Source: Octadecabacter arcticus 238
Lineage (GTDB): Bacteria > Pseudomonadota > Alphaproteobacteria > Rhodobacterales > Rhodobacteraceae
Assembly: GCF_000155735.2 (NCBI RefSeq)
Contig: NC_020908.1
Location: 4,277,501-4,341,500 of the forward strand
Direction: 5' to 3'
Length of the DNA: 64,000 nt
Shown one piece after another: positions 8,424 through 17,246 of this stretch (position 1 is its first letter; every line of letters begins with the position of its first letter). The notes beneath the pieces are model-generated. The model did not search any database and was not told the DNA's origin. It worked only from the letters and a program-made list of their open reading frames with translations. The translations under genes and the position numbers were made by a program.

Positions 8424-9316
8424 TACGCGCGGCCCTTAAGCATCTTGAACGCATCGCCAAACGCCTCGAGCGCGTTAGCAGGTACAAGGATCGTGCTGCT
8501 GCCAGCAGATGCGCCCAGCGCATTGAGCGCTTCAACCTGCTTTAGCGCGACTTGATACTGCGCCGCCTCAAGCCCGTTTTCGGCAATAGCCACGGCCACA
8601 ACTTGCGTGGCATAGGCTTCGGCGTCTGCGGACACGCGGCGCGCTTTTGCGGCTTGTTCGGCGGCATAGAGTTCAGCGTCGGCCTGAAGTTCAACAGACC
8701 GCTTTTTGCCCTCAGCCTCGGTCACTTGTGCGCGGCGCGCACGTTCGGCGTTGAGCTGCTGAAGCATCGCAGCGCGGGTCGCAGCATCGAGGTTCACGTC
8801 GAGGATTTCAGCCCGCGTCACTTCGATACCCCAATCGTCCACCTGCGCGGCCAACTGGTCTTGGATCGCGAGGATCAGACCCGTGCGGTTCGCCTGCACT
8901 TGGTCAAGCTCCATCTTACCGATCTCGGAGCGCACGATACCGGCGACCGTGGTTGAGATCGCACCATCGACGTCGCGTATACGATACACGGTCTTTTCAG
9001 GCTCTGTGATGCGGTAGAACACCGACGTTTCGACCTGCACCAACACGTTATCAGACGTGATCGCGTCTTGGCCCATCACCGGCAGTTGGCGTTCAAGGAT
9101 CGAAATCTTGTGCGCGACGCGGTCGAGGAACGGGATGATAAAGTTGATGCCAGGCCCAAGTACCGCGCGAAGGCGACCAAACCGTTCAACAACAAACTTT
9201 TCGGACTGCGGCACGATGCGAACACCGACCAGAATACAAGTAATAATAAACGCAGCCAGCAGGATCAGGACGATATTGCCCCCAATCAGGTTGGTTAAGA
9301 TGTTTTCAATGTCCAT
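8423..9316 (-). CDS. SPFH/Band 7 (stomatin/QmcA-like) membrane protein
   Basis: A 297-residue protein with one N-terminal membrane helix (residues 12-32) and a Band 7 domain. The characteristic PGINFIIPFLDRV, LPVMGQDAITSDNV and GIEVTRAEILDVNL motifs are present. A long Ala/Glu-rich coiled coil follows (about 180-260; AERARRAQVTEAEGKKR). Such proteins assemble into membrane rings and influence membrane proteostasis. It is the first gene of a two-gene unit with the NfeD-like gene. Confidence 0.93.
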   Translation of the reverse strand: MDIENILTNLIGGNIVLILLAAFIITCILVGVRIVPQSEKFVVERFGRLRAVLGPGINFIIPFLDRVAHKISILERQLPVMGQDAITSDNVLVQVETSVFYRITEPEKTVYRIRDVDGAISTTVAGIVRSEIGKMELDQVQANRTGLILAIQDQLAAQVDDWGIEVTRAEILDVNLDAATRAAMLQQLNAERARRAQVTEAEGKKRSVELQADAELYAAEQAAKARRVSADAEAYATQVVAVAIAENGLEAAQYQVALKQVEALNALGASAGSSTILVPANALEAFGDAFKMLKGRA

Positions 9317-9359
9317 GATGTTCCCTTGCCGCTTTAAATTATGACCGCCTGTTACGGTG

Positions 9360-9785
9360 TTAGATAGTTTCAGCGCCCGCGTCCTGCAACCAAAGCCTAA
9401 GCCGCGCGCGCAAGGCTGGCACCAAATTTGGCAAATTCATCACATCGCGAACGTCCATTAGCGCCCAGCACTGGCCTTCATCACCGAAACGGACACTTCT
9501 CTCGATTCCATGTAGCAAATGAACGATAAAGAACCACGCGGTTTCAGTGGGCTTTATCATTGACGGGATCGCCCTGCCCCATGTGATCGCCGCATCAGGC
9601 ACATCAAGACCGAATTCCTCAAACACCTCTCGGCGCAAACACGCACGCGGCGTTTCGCCCATTTCGCGCCCACCACCGGGAAAGTCCCAGTATCCGGGCC
9701 AGACCACACCGCGATCGCGCTGATAGATCAACAACTGCGTCCCGATGAACACTGCAGCCTTTGCGCCGTGAAATCCGGTACCCAT
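9360..9785 (-). CDS. NUDIX hydrolase
   Basis: A 141-residue hydrolase of nucleoside-diphosphate-linked compounds. The Nudix box is complete: GGGREMGETPRACLRREVFE followed by EFGL (residues about 45-68), with the Mg-binding REVFEE. The substrate cannot be deduced. The start at 9785 is adjacent to the divergent dinB region; a shared 90-bp gap would hold both promoters. Confidence 0.9.
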   Translation of the reverse strand: MGTGFHGAKAAVFIGTQLLIYQRDRGVVWPGYWDFPGGGREMGETPRACLRREVFEEFGLDVPDAAITWGRAIPSMIKPTETAWFFIVHLLHGIERSVRFGDEGQCWALMDVRDVMNLPNLVPALRARLRLWLQDAGAETI

Positions 9786-9877
9786 AAGCCTACCCTATCA
9801 ACTTCTTTGGCTGAAAAATACCTATGCACCGCACGGTCAGCTTGCCACCTCTCCCACGCTCGGCGTATTTACACTCT

Positions 9878-11131
9878 ATGCCCGCACTTTGTCGCGCCTG
9901 TCTGCACACCTTTGAAATTGGCACCCGCTGCCCCGCGTGCCGATCACCGCGTGTGACGTCGCACGATGAATTGTTCGACCTCACCATTGCGCATATGGAT
10001 TGCGATGCGTTTTACGCGTCCGTGGAAAAGCGCGACAATCCAGAACTTGACGGAAAACCCGTTATCATCGGTGGCGGGCACCGTGGCGTGGTGTCGACGT
10101 GTTGTTACATCGCGCGCATCAAAGGCGTGCGATCCGCGATGCCAATGTTTCAGGCGCTAAAGCTATGTCCCGAAGCCATCATCGTGCGGGGCCGGATGGA
10201 TCGGTACGTCGAAGTGTCGCGCCAAGTGCGCGCGCTGATGGACGAACTGACGCCAACAGTTGAACCTTTGTCACTGGACGAAGCGTTCATGGACTTGTCG
10301 GGCACCGAAAATTTGCATGGCGCACCGCCTGCAGTCATGTTGGCGCGACTGACCAAACGCATAGCCGATGAAATCGGGATCACGGGGTCCATCGGGCTGA
10401 GCCATAACAAGTTCCTCGCAAAGGTCGCGTCTGATTTGGACAAGCCGCGCGGGTTTTCGGTGATCGGTGCGGCGGAAACGACGGAATTCCTTCGTCCCAA
10501 GCCCGTGAAACTGATTTGGGGCATTGGCCCCGTTGCGCGGGAAAACCTCGACGCTGCGGGCATTCGCACCTTCGATGATCTGCTTCGGTGGGACAGGCGC
10601 GACTTGCATGATCGTTTCGGCAGCATGGGCGACAGGCTCTATTCCCTCGCACGGGGCGAAGATGCGCGCAGAATTTCGACGAGCACACCCATGAAGGGGC
10701 TGAGCAACGAAACCACATTCAATGAAGATACCAAAGACTCTGATATCCTTGACGGTCACATTTGGCGAATGGCGGAAAAGGTGTCAGCCCGCGCCAAGGC
10801 ACAAGACAAGGCCGGGCGCGTTGTGACGTTAAAGCTCAAACGAGGCGACCACAAACTTCTGAGCAAACGGCTCAGCCTGCATCAACCAACGCAATTGGCC
10901 GACACGATCTATCGCACTGCACGGGGGCTATTTGACCAAGTGGGTGATCAGGGACCCTACCGTCTTTTGGGTGTTGGAATTTCTGAACTGGTGCCTGCGG
11001 GTGACGCAGACCGAATAGGCGATCTGCTAGACCCAAATGCCATCAAACGCGCAGAAGCCGAACGTGCAACCGATGCAATCCGTGAAAGATTTGGCAAAGA
11101 CGCGATTCTCAAGGGGCGTGCGTTGCGCTGA
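9878..11131 (+). CDS. dinB: DNA polymerase IV with N-terminal zinc-ribbon
   Basis: Y-family translesion polymerase (417 aa from the ATG at 9878). It carries an N-terminal CRACL...CPAC zinc ribbon, which E. coli DinB lacks. The polymerase motifs follow: AHMDCDAFYASVEKRD (metal-binding Asp) and LSLDEAFMDLS (catalytic Asp-Glu). The little-finger domain occupies the C-terminal third. An ATG at 9824 in the same frame would add 18 residues, but the shorter form begins MPALCRACL, as I remember for related rhodobacterial proteins. Neither start has a strong ribosome site. It ends exactly where the next convergent gene ends. Confidence 0.92.
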   Translation: MPALCRACLHTFEIGTRCPACRSPRVTSHDELFDLTIAHMDCDAFYASVEKRDNPELDGKPVIIGGGHRGVVSTCCYIARIKGVRSAMPMFQALKLCPEAIIVRGRMDRYVEVSRQVRALMDELTPTVEPLSLDEAFMDLSGTENLHGAPPAVMLARLTKRIADEIGITGSIGLSHNKFLAKVASDLDKPRGFSVIGAAETTEFLRPKPVKLIWGIGPVARENLDAAGIRTFDDLLRWDRRDLHDRFGSMGDRLYSLARGEDARRISTSTPMKGLSNETTFNEDTKDSDILDGHIWRMAEKVSARAKAQDKAGRVVTLKLKRGDHKLLSKRLSLHQPTQLADTIYRTARGLFDQVGDQGPYRLLGVGISELVPAGDADRIGDLLDPNAIKRAEAERATDAIRERFGKDAILKGRALR

Positions 11132-12007
11132 TTATTCTGCCGCGACGTGCAAGTCTGCGGGACGTCCAATATCAGCGATTTCACCAATCACACCGTCAAG
11201 GGCCGCTTTGAATGCCTTAAAATTGGCATTCGGTTTGATCAGGCTTTCGTTCATGTAGATGGATCTGTCGATTTCGATCTGCACAGCGTGATGCCGCCGT
11301 GACGGGCGGCCATAGTGTTGGCAGATGTAGGCCCCCGCGAATGGCATGTTACGCGCAACTTTGAAACCTGCGGACGCAAACGCAGCCTCGATCCGCTCTA
11401 CCACAGAGGACGCAGCCGCAGCCCCGAATCGATCTCCAAGGACAACGTCAGGACGAGTGGCACCTGGGGGGCCAACATCTTCCAACGCTTCGTGTGGCAT
11501 GGAATGGCAATCCACAAGGATCGCTTCGCCAAAATCTGCGTGTGCCTTGTCCATCAGGGTTTGCAGGGTGTCATGGTAGGGCCGCCAAACCGAACTGATA
11601 CGCTCATGTGCTTCTGACAACGTCAATTTTCCACTATAAATCGCGCGACCATTGGACACGACGCGTGGAATCACGCCCAGCCCACTGGCAATACGCGGAT
11701 TATGTGCAATCCGCCTCACGCCGTCGATGACCGCAGGATCCAGTTCATCAGGACCACGGTTCAGATCCAGGTACGCCCGTGGCGACTGCGCCAAAAGCAA
11801 TGGCGCGCCATGATCGACGGCTGATTGGAACAAATCATCCACGAACGCATCCTCGGATGAGCGAACTTGCATTTCGTCCAACACGATCTTGCGCAAAAAG
11901 GACGCTGGGTAATTGCGCCCAGAATGCGGAGACGCAAAGACCACAGATGTTGTGCGCGCCGATGGGCAGCGCAAAAGATAGGATGGATTGGTCCCAGAAT
12001 CTGTCAT
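11132..12007 (-). CDS. N-formylglutamate amidohydrolase family protein
   Basis: A 291-residue hydrolase of the HutG/N-formylglutamate deformylase family. Metal-binding motifs are ASPHSGRNYP, then DLNRGPDELDP and DCHSMP. In histidine degradation HutG hydrolyses N-formylglutamate, but no other hut gene is nearby, so the physiological substrate is open. The ATG at 12007 follows GGGGCACG; 15 more codons upstream lack a ribosome site. The stop codons of this gene and dinB abut with no base between. Confidence 0.9.
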   Translation of the reverse strand: MTDSGTNPSYLLRCPSARTTSVVFASPHSGRNYPASFLRKIVLDEMQVRSSEDAFVDDLFQSAVDHGAPLLLAQSPRAYLDLNRGPDELDPAVIDGVRRIAHNPRIASGLGVIPRVVSNGRAIYSGKLTLSEAHERISSVWRPYHDTLQTLMDKAHADFGEAILVDCHSMPHEALEDVGPPGATRPDVVLGDRFGAAAASSVVERIEAAFASAGFKVARNMPFAGAYICQHYGRPSRRHHAVQIEIDRSIYMNESLIKPNANFKAFKAALDGVIGEIADIGRPADLHVAAE

Positions 12008-12127
12008 CGTGCCCCTTTCACGCCCGCATTTCTTAAAACAACTGTAGCGCATGTATACGATTTACCAAAAGCCCTTGAACCCTATCACGACTCTTTATAT
12101 AGACCGCGCAACCGACGCGCGCTTGCG

Positions 12128-12149
12128 CGTCCTATTTATTTTTAGGACG
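12128..12149. other. Hairpin upstream of tRNA-Val
   Basis: CGTCCTA (12128-12134) pairs with TAGGACG (12143-12149) around an AT-only eight-base loop, 18 bases before the tRNA. It has no following T-run, so it does not look like a terminator. It might be in the tRNA leader or mark a processing site. Confidence 0.35.
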
Positions 12150-12167
12150 TCAGTGTGTTAAGGGTAT

Positions 12168-12242
12168 GGATGATTAGCTCAGCGGTAGAGCACTTCGTTG
12201 ACATCGAAGGGGTCACTGGTTCGATCCCAGTATCGTCCACCA
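12168..12242 (+). tRNA. tRNA-Val (anticodon GAC)
   Basis: A 75-base cloverleaf with encoded CCA. The acceptor stem GGATGAT pairs with ATCGTCC (one T-G pair). The D loop is AGCTCAGCGGTAGAGC, the anticodon stem-loop CTTCGTTGACATCGAAG has GAC at its centre, and the T arm contains GGTTCGATCC. The discriminator base is A. It reads GUC and GUU valine codons. Confidence 0.97.
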
Positions 12243-12292
12243 TAACTTTGCTCCTTGCGGAGCGGGCATAACTTTGCACCATCCGGTGCGGG
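12241..12292 (+). repeat. Two tandem 26-bp hairpin units between tRNA-Val and rpmJ
   Basis: Two adjacent 26-base units (12241-12266 and 12267-12292) both begin CATAACTTTGC and end GCGGG. Each holds a five-pair hairpin: GCTCC-TTGC-GGAGC in the first and GCACC-ATCC-GGTGC in the second. Of four differences, two lie in the loop and two are a compensatory T-A to A-T swap in the stem. The first unit starts within the CCA of tRNA-Val. The pattern argues that the RNA structure is kept, but the function is unknown. Confidence 0.75.
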
Positions 12293-12375
12293 CAAGAATT
12301 TCACCGCGCTGCTAACGTAGCGCACGACAGTAACAAAGGCGCAATCGCCGCGCCGCGAGACAAAGGACAGAACAC

Positions 12376-12501
12376 ATGAAAGTTCGCAACTCCCTCCGTT
12401 CGCTCAAGTCGCGCCACCGCGATTGCCGCGTTGTGCGCCGTAAAGGCCGAGTTTATGTTATCAACAAAACTAACCCACGGTTCAAAGCCCGTCAGGGCTA
12501 G
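12376..12501 (+). CDS. rpmJ: 50S ribosomal protein L36
   Basis: A 41-residue protein, [17 protein letters not shown] onward, ending FKARQG. It is a zinc-free-type L36 with only one Cys (C17), the long alphaproteobacterial form. It binds 23S rRNA late in large-subunit assembly. AAAGGACAG lies upstream of the ATG and a strong terminator follows. It stands apart from the main ribosomal operon, just after tRNA-Val. Confidence 0.97.
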   Translation: MKVRNSLRSLKSRHRDCRVVRRKGRVYVINKTNPRFKARQG

Positions 12502-12530
12502 CTAACCGACCGACCACGTGTTATTTTAAA

Positions 12531-12564
12531 GGCCGCGCCCAGCAATGGGACGCGGCCTTTTTTT
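12531..12564 (+). terminator. Rho-independent terminator of rpmJ
   Basis: GGCCGCG (12531-12537) pairs with CGCGGCC (12551-12557); the inner CCC/GGG pairs extend the stem with one bulged A. Seven T residues follow (12558-12564). Confidence 0.92.
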
Positions 12565-12693
12565 GGCACAACTGATTGAGGTTGTTTGGAACTATTTGCG
12601 GCTCCGCTAAGTTGTTTCAGTGACTCGACTGAGCGTTAAAGCTGTTTTTGACCGGCTGTCGACCCCCCCCCACCTCGGAAGCAAGGACAGCAA

Positions 12694-13758
12694 ATGACGG
12701 CTTACCTTCATGGTCTTTCGACCGCTCTACCGCCGTTTTGTTTGACCCAAACAGAAGTTCGCGATCGCGCGGCTCTGATTTTTGGCGGCAGGTATCCGCA
12801 ATTTGATCGACTCGCGAAGACGTTTGACACCGCTGGTATCGACAAGCGTTACAGCGTGGTTCCGATAGACTGGTTTTCAGAAAACCATGGTTGGGTTGAT
12901 CGAACGCACGCATATTTGGACGGCGCTAAGGCGATGTTCATTTCCGCCGCGCGCGATGCGTTGGCGGATGCGGGGTGGCAAGCACAGGACGTCGATTGCG
13001 TCGTCACCGTAACATCAACCGGAATCGCCACACCGACATTAGAAGCCCAAGCGTTCACCTATATGGGGTTTCGCAACGACATTATCCGCGTTCCGGTGTT
13101 CGGGCTGGGCTGTGCGGGGGGTGTATCAGGGCTATCTGTCGCGGCAACTCTGGCGCGGGGTCGACCCAGCACCAAGGTTTTATTGGTCGTGGTTGAGGCC
13201 TGTTCGCTTTCGTTTCGCGCTGATAGGCTCCAGAAAGCGGATATCATCGCAGCGGTTTTGTTTGGCGACGGGGCGGCGGCTGCATGTCTGTCTAGCGAAC
13301 CGTCGGGCCGTGAAACGCAGATTTCATTTGGCCACGGTTTCCAAAAAATCTGGCCCAACACCTTGGACATATTGGGTTGGGACGTGGACGAAACTGGTCT
13401 TGGCGTGGTGTTCGACCGTTCAATTCCGACGTTCGTGAAGAACGAATTTGCCACAGCGACGCACGCGGCGTTGTTGGCGTCTGATTTATCGGCGTCTCAA
13501 ATCGAGAGATTTGTGTGTCACCCGGGTGGGGCCAAGGTCGTGGACGCAATCGAAGGCGCGCTGCATCTGAGATCAGGTTCGCTGGACGCGGAACGCGCTG
13601 TGCTGCGTGACACTGGAAACATGTCAGCGCCAACAGTAATGTTCGTGATGAAGTCTGTTCTGAATGCGGGCGCTACTGGCCAAATGATGGCCTGTGCGCT
13701 TGGGCCGGGGTTCACGGCATCCTACTTACCATTTCACGTCAACACGGAGGTAAATTAA
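12694..13758 (+). CDS. Type III polyketide synthase (chalcone/alkylpyrone synthase family)
   Basis: A 354-residue homodimeric condensing enzyme. The catalytic triad is visible: Cys140 in FGLGCAGG, His276 in VCHPGGAK, and Asn309 in TGNMSAPT. Bacterial members extend acyl-CoA starters with malonyl-CoA to make alkylpyrones, alkylresorcinols or related rings. The next gene starts on the last base of its stop codon and encodes an isoprenylcysteine-carboxyl-methyltransferase-like protein. The same pairing occurs in BpsA-BpsB of Bacillus, where the partner methylates alkylpyrones. The product here cannot be read from sequence. Confidence 0.93.
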   Translation: MTAYLHGLSTALPPFCLTQTEVRDRAALIFGGRYPQFDRLAKTFDTAGIDKRYSVVPIDWFSENHGWVDRTHAYLDGAKAMFISAARDALADAGWQAQDVDCVVTVTSTGIATPTLEAQAFTYMGFRNDIIRVPVFGLGCAGGVSGLSVAATLARGRPSTKVLLVVVEACSLSFRADRLQKADIIAAVLFGDGAAAACLSSEPSGRETQISFGHGFQKIWPNTLDILGWDVDETGLGVVFDRSIPTFVKNEFATATHAALLASDLSASQIERFVCHPGGAKVVDAIEGALHLRSGSLDAERAVLRDTGNMSAPTVMFVMKSVLNAGATGQMMACALGPGFTASYLPFHVNTEVN

Positions 13759-14258
13759 TGCAAACTGCCACGTTCCTTTTTCTCGCGTTTATAATTGTTC
13801 AGCGGCTGAGTGAGCTGGTCATTGCCAAGATAAACACCAAACGCCTGCTGGCACGGGGCGCCTATGAGGTCGGGGCGCGACATTACCCCGTCATGGTTGC
13901 GATGCACAGCATCTGGATCGGCTGTTTGTTGTTTTTCGGGTATAGCGAATCTGTGTCATATGGCTGGCTTGTCGTTTTCGCGGTGTTACAGATGCTGCGC
14001 ATCTGGATTCTGGGCACGCTAGGCGCGCGTTGGACGACTCGGATTATAATTTTGCGTGAACCCTTGGTCGTGCGGGGACCGTTCCGGTTTCTCAAACATC
14101 CCAATTATATCTTGGTTGTGGCCGAGATCATCGTCGCACCTTTGGTTCTGGATCTTGTCTGGGTCGCTGTGGTTTTCACGTTGTTAAATGCCGCAATGCT
14201 CTGGGTGCGAATCGGTGTTGAAGGTCATGCACTTGCACCCTTACGCGACCCGCCATGA
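13758..14258 (+). CDS. ICMT-like membrane methyltransferase
   Basis: A 166-residue integral-membrane protein with about four to five helices. It has the family motif GPFRFLKHPNYILVVAEI and a C-terminal ALWVR-like/GVEGHAL end (IGVEGHALAPL). Isoprenylcysteine carboxyl methyltransferase relatives in bacteria do not act on CaaX proteins. Beside type III PKS genes they O-methylate the polyketide. The start overlaps the PKS stop (TAATG) and GGAGG lies 7 bases upstream, so translation is coupled. Confidence 0.88.
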   Translation: MQTATFLFLAFIIVQRLSELVIAKINTKRLLARGAYEVGARHYPVMVAMHSIWIGCLLFFGYSESVSYGWLVVFAVLQMLRIWILGTLGARWTTRIIILREPLVVRGPFRFLKHPNYILVVAEIIVAPLVLDLVWVAVVFTLLNAAMLWVRIGVEGHALAPLRDPP

Positions 14259-14838
14259 TTGTAGATCGGGGGTAAGGTTACCCTGACCTTACGCCGCCAT
14301 ACCAAACTCCCCTCTAGCGCCAGCGCGTTTGCCCGCTTAAGATTCGCAAAGTGTTAACAGAGAGGAATTCCGGCTCTTCTCCGCTTTGTTGAGTTATTCT
14401 AGGATTTCAAATAGAACATAGATTGATTATCTGGGATGGATGATTGTCTAATTTTGAGTTTGAAGTATTCGGTATCCCTGATGCCCCTGGCTCGTTTGCG
14501 GATCATTCCTATACTGACATTACCAGCCTCTATCCTGGCGCTTGTCAGCTTGTGTTTCGCGTAGTTGCATATGCCCACACAATGTTTTCTTAGGGATTTT
14601 GCGAACTTTTTCAGATAGAGCATGTGTGACTGATCTGCGATCAGGCACCAATTTTCCAGTTGCTCTGACATCCCCTCAAATGATGGGGCGCTCCACAGAG
14701 CCTGAAGCTGTTCTTTTAAGACGTAAAGCGTATTCAGGTTGCAATTGCTCTCCAGCAACGTTTGCAGCTTGTTACTTTGTTTTTCAGTAACTCCCAAGGA
14801 CCCCATCGGATATCGGGTTTTGTGTTGCCCTTGCGACG

Positions 14839-16246
14839 TTAGAGCCGAGCGATGATCTGTTGTGGTGATAGGGTGAGTGTTTCGAGGATATTGCCCCCGT
14901 GTTTTCTGACCGTCGAGATGACGGATCTGATGTCAGCGAAGACCTGCGCGCCCTCGAGGGTGCGGAAAGTTCCCGAGATTTTCATGCGCAACTTCATCAT
15001 GCGCAGGTCCCGTTCGGCCTGATTGTTGGTGAAGGGAACTGTGAAGTCCGTAAGGAACCTTAGGACGTCATCACGGTAGTCGCGCAAGCGGACCAGAAGG
15101 TTATGGCCTGGCCGCCTGGCTTTTCGGCCTCGCGCACCAGTGCGTCTAGCCAGTGGGTCTTGTCGCTCATGGAAGGCGAGGCCCTCGGTGAGGATCGCCA
15201 TGTATTTGGTGAGGATGCCGTGGTGAACCGACGTGGGGAGTTCGGTCTCGCCTCGCCCCTGAGCCGCGCACTTGAGCTGATTGGCGCTGTTGAGCAGCAC
15301 GCTCATCGCGCACGCCCACGGCTCCTTTTCGATTTCTTCGATGGCCTTGAGTTCCCGTAAATGATGCGCCCCGCACAGGGCGTGCGCGTCCACCCCACTC
15401 ATATGGGCGTAATAGGACTTCCAGTGGTCATGAACAATTGTCCCGCCGGTCAGGAAGGATGGAACAGCACCGCGCTTGGCGCTGATGCGTGAAGGCGAGA
15501 TCGCTGATTGAGTGCAGCCAGTGCAGCTTACCATCAACACGAAGTCCGGTCTCATCCAGATGCCGAACGCCGCCTTCATTGAGCCGGGCCAGAATGTGTT
15601 CGACGACGCCACCCAAGGTACGCGCTGTGCCGTTCACCCAGTTGGTCACGCTGGCCGCGCATAGGCTGGTGGCACCAAACAAATCACGCAGGAGTTGGCA
15701 GACCCGATCCTCGGGGATCAGCTGCTGAACATTGCAGTAGACCGCCGCCGCCCGAATGCGCTTACCGTATTGCACGTGTGCATTCACGCCATCGGGAAAG
15801 GTGGCTGTCGTCGTGGCTCGGCAATGACCACAACAATAAATCGCTGCCTGATGCTCTGTGACCTCCAGACGCGGCACCGGTATGTCATAAACCTGACGCC
15901 TCTCCACCGCCTTGATCATCCCAGCCGTCAAGCCATGCTGACAGGTGCCACAGGCCTCAGCCTCATGTCGCTCCACAAAGTCAGGCGTTGCTGTCTGACG
16001 TAGGGTGTCACCTCGGTGGTCAACTTAACCACCACTTTTCTTACCGGACTTACCACGCAGGCTACGCGGTACCGGTTTCTTCAACCCATCACTCGAAGGC
16101 GGCTTGCTGCTATTACTGCTGTTCTTAGCCAACTGACGCCGCAGATCCGCATTCTCTTGCGCCATGCTCGCCAACGCGGCTTCCAACTCGGCGATCCTGC
16201 GCAGAGCCGTGGCGAGGAGTTGTTCAAGAGCAGTAACTTGGTCCAT
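14839..16246 (-). pseudogene. IS66-family transposase, nonsense- and frameshift-broken
   Basis: The N-terminal segment (from 16246) is a leucine-rich coiled coil followed by NSSNSSKPPSSDG, typical of IS66 TnpC. An in-frame TAA at about 16025 replaces the Gln of the usual GGQPGH motif; reading continues in the same frame through a CGTCQHG/CCGHC zinc region and HLDETGLRVDG. The frame then shifts near 15485, within the THQR/ISAKRG stretch, and goes on to HDHWKSYY, HALCGAHHLREL and FTNNQAERDLRMMK. Two independent lesions mean the element cannot move by itself. Confidence 0.9.
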
Positions 16247-16336
16247 TCCACCAATGATTCAGAGAAATCGTCACAGCGCCACGAAATTCAGACCACAACA
16301 GAAAATTCATGCGCCTAATGGCCAAGGAGACTCACA

Positions 16337-16383
16337 TCAAAACTGACAAAAACCCGTTATCGGCTGGGGTGCTTGGGAGTTAC
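16337..16383. repeat. Right inverted repeat of the IS66 element
   Basis: Reading inward on the minus strand from 16383, the sequence GTAACTCCCAAGCACCCC then AGCCGATAACGGGTTTTT matches the left end at 14787 with mismatches at positions 13, 20, 22 and 27 of the repeat. Confidence 0.85.
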
Positions 16384-17246
16384 CTTTTTCATTCAACTTA
16401 TCCGCATTTTTGAGCAACAGATAATGCGTGCCCTTCATCAACTCTTTACCACTTGGATCGGCCTTCCTGAACTCAAGGCGACGCTGATTATGGATAGCCT
16501 TGCTGTAGTTTTTCATGACGTGGAAACGGTCAAATACGATGTCGGCCATCGGCAAGGACTCCCTGACAGCCTTTTGGTAGGCAGGCCCCATATCCATCGA
16601 CACGGCCTTTATTTTATGGGCTGTATCTGGCCGCAGCTGTTTCAAAAACCTTGAAAAAACTTCGGCAGTTCGACCGGCTTCCACCCAGATCAGATGCCCT
16701 CCGACCATATCGTAGACCACCGTCATATAGTCATGACCTTTCGCCCGGGCCACTTCATCGACACCAATGTATTCCAAGCCAGCAAGCTGTGCGGGATCAA
16801 GCGCAGGGAGCGTTTCCATCAGGTATGCCTTGTCGATATTCTTTACCGTCTCCCATCGTATACCTAAATGCCTGGAGACAGCCAGAATGGATAAATGACG
16901 GCACAATCCACTGATAAGATGGCAAAATCGATGGGTGAAACGGCACCCTTTATCAACAAAAGGACACGCCTCAATGCGGCGCTCACCCTTGCTAATAAAA
17001 ACCTGCGCTAGCTCAATCTCAATCACACAAGGATACCCAAAAAACGGGATGTCGTTTACTTGTCGGCGAATATGTTGGTTGATGCTACCCTTCTTGCCGG
17101 TTGCAGGGTCTATAGCGCTCCTGCGGGCATCCCGACTGCACTGAACAATAACCTTCGCACCGTCTTCAGCCAGCTCAATTTCATTTACACGTTGCCCCTT
17201 CAGGCGTAAAATATGTTGCGAGATGTCGATGGTCATATACCTGCCC

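Larger units (their letters stand above)
14787..16383 (-). mobile_element. IS66-family element (single-gene, ISBst12-like)
   Basis: Ends start with the family-typical GTAA: GTAACTCCCAAG on the left (14787) and its complement on the right (to 16383), with roughly 35-bp imperfect repeats (about four mismatches). Target duplications GTTTTTCA (14779-14786) and CTTTTTCA (16384-16391) agree at 7 of 8. At 1,597 bp it has only the tnpC-like transposase and lacks tnpA/tnpB, like the ISBst12 subgroup. Confidence 0.93.
14399..17236 (-). pseudogene. ISL3 transposase split by an IS66-family insertion
   Basis: The N-terminal part runs 17236-16384 (MTIDISQHILRLKGQRV to KLNEK) and the C-terminal part 14786-14399 (QSNKLQTLLES to the stop). 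Joining them with one copy of the 8-bp target duplication gives exactly 411 codons in one frame and the expected KLNEKQSNKLQTLL junction. The N-part carries the zinc-finger-like start, a helix-turn-helix and the DDE region (GVDEVARAKGHDY, SMDMGPAYQ). The reading frame has no other lesion. Its ribosome site (GGGCAGG) was separated from upstream DNA by the IS1595 insertion. Confidence 0.92.

Noticed and set aside
12168..14258. tRNA-Val as an integration site for a genomic island
   Set aside because: No integrase and no repeat of the tRNA 3' end downstream were seen; rpmJ and the PKS pair look like normal chromosome.
15428..15612. Programmed frameshift in the IS66 transposase
   Set aside because: IS66 transposases are not made by frameshifting, no slippery run is present, and an in-frame stop upstream already breaks the gene.
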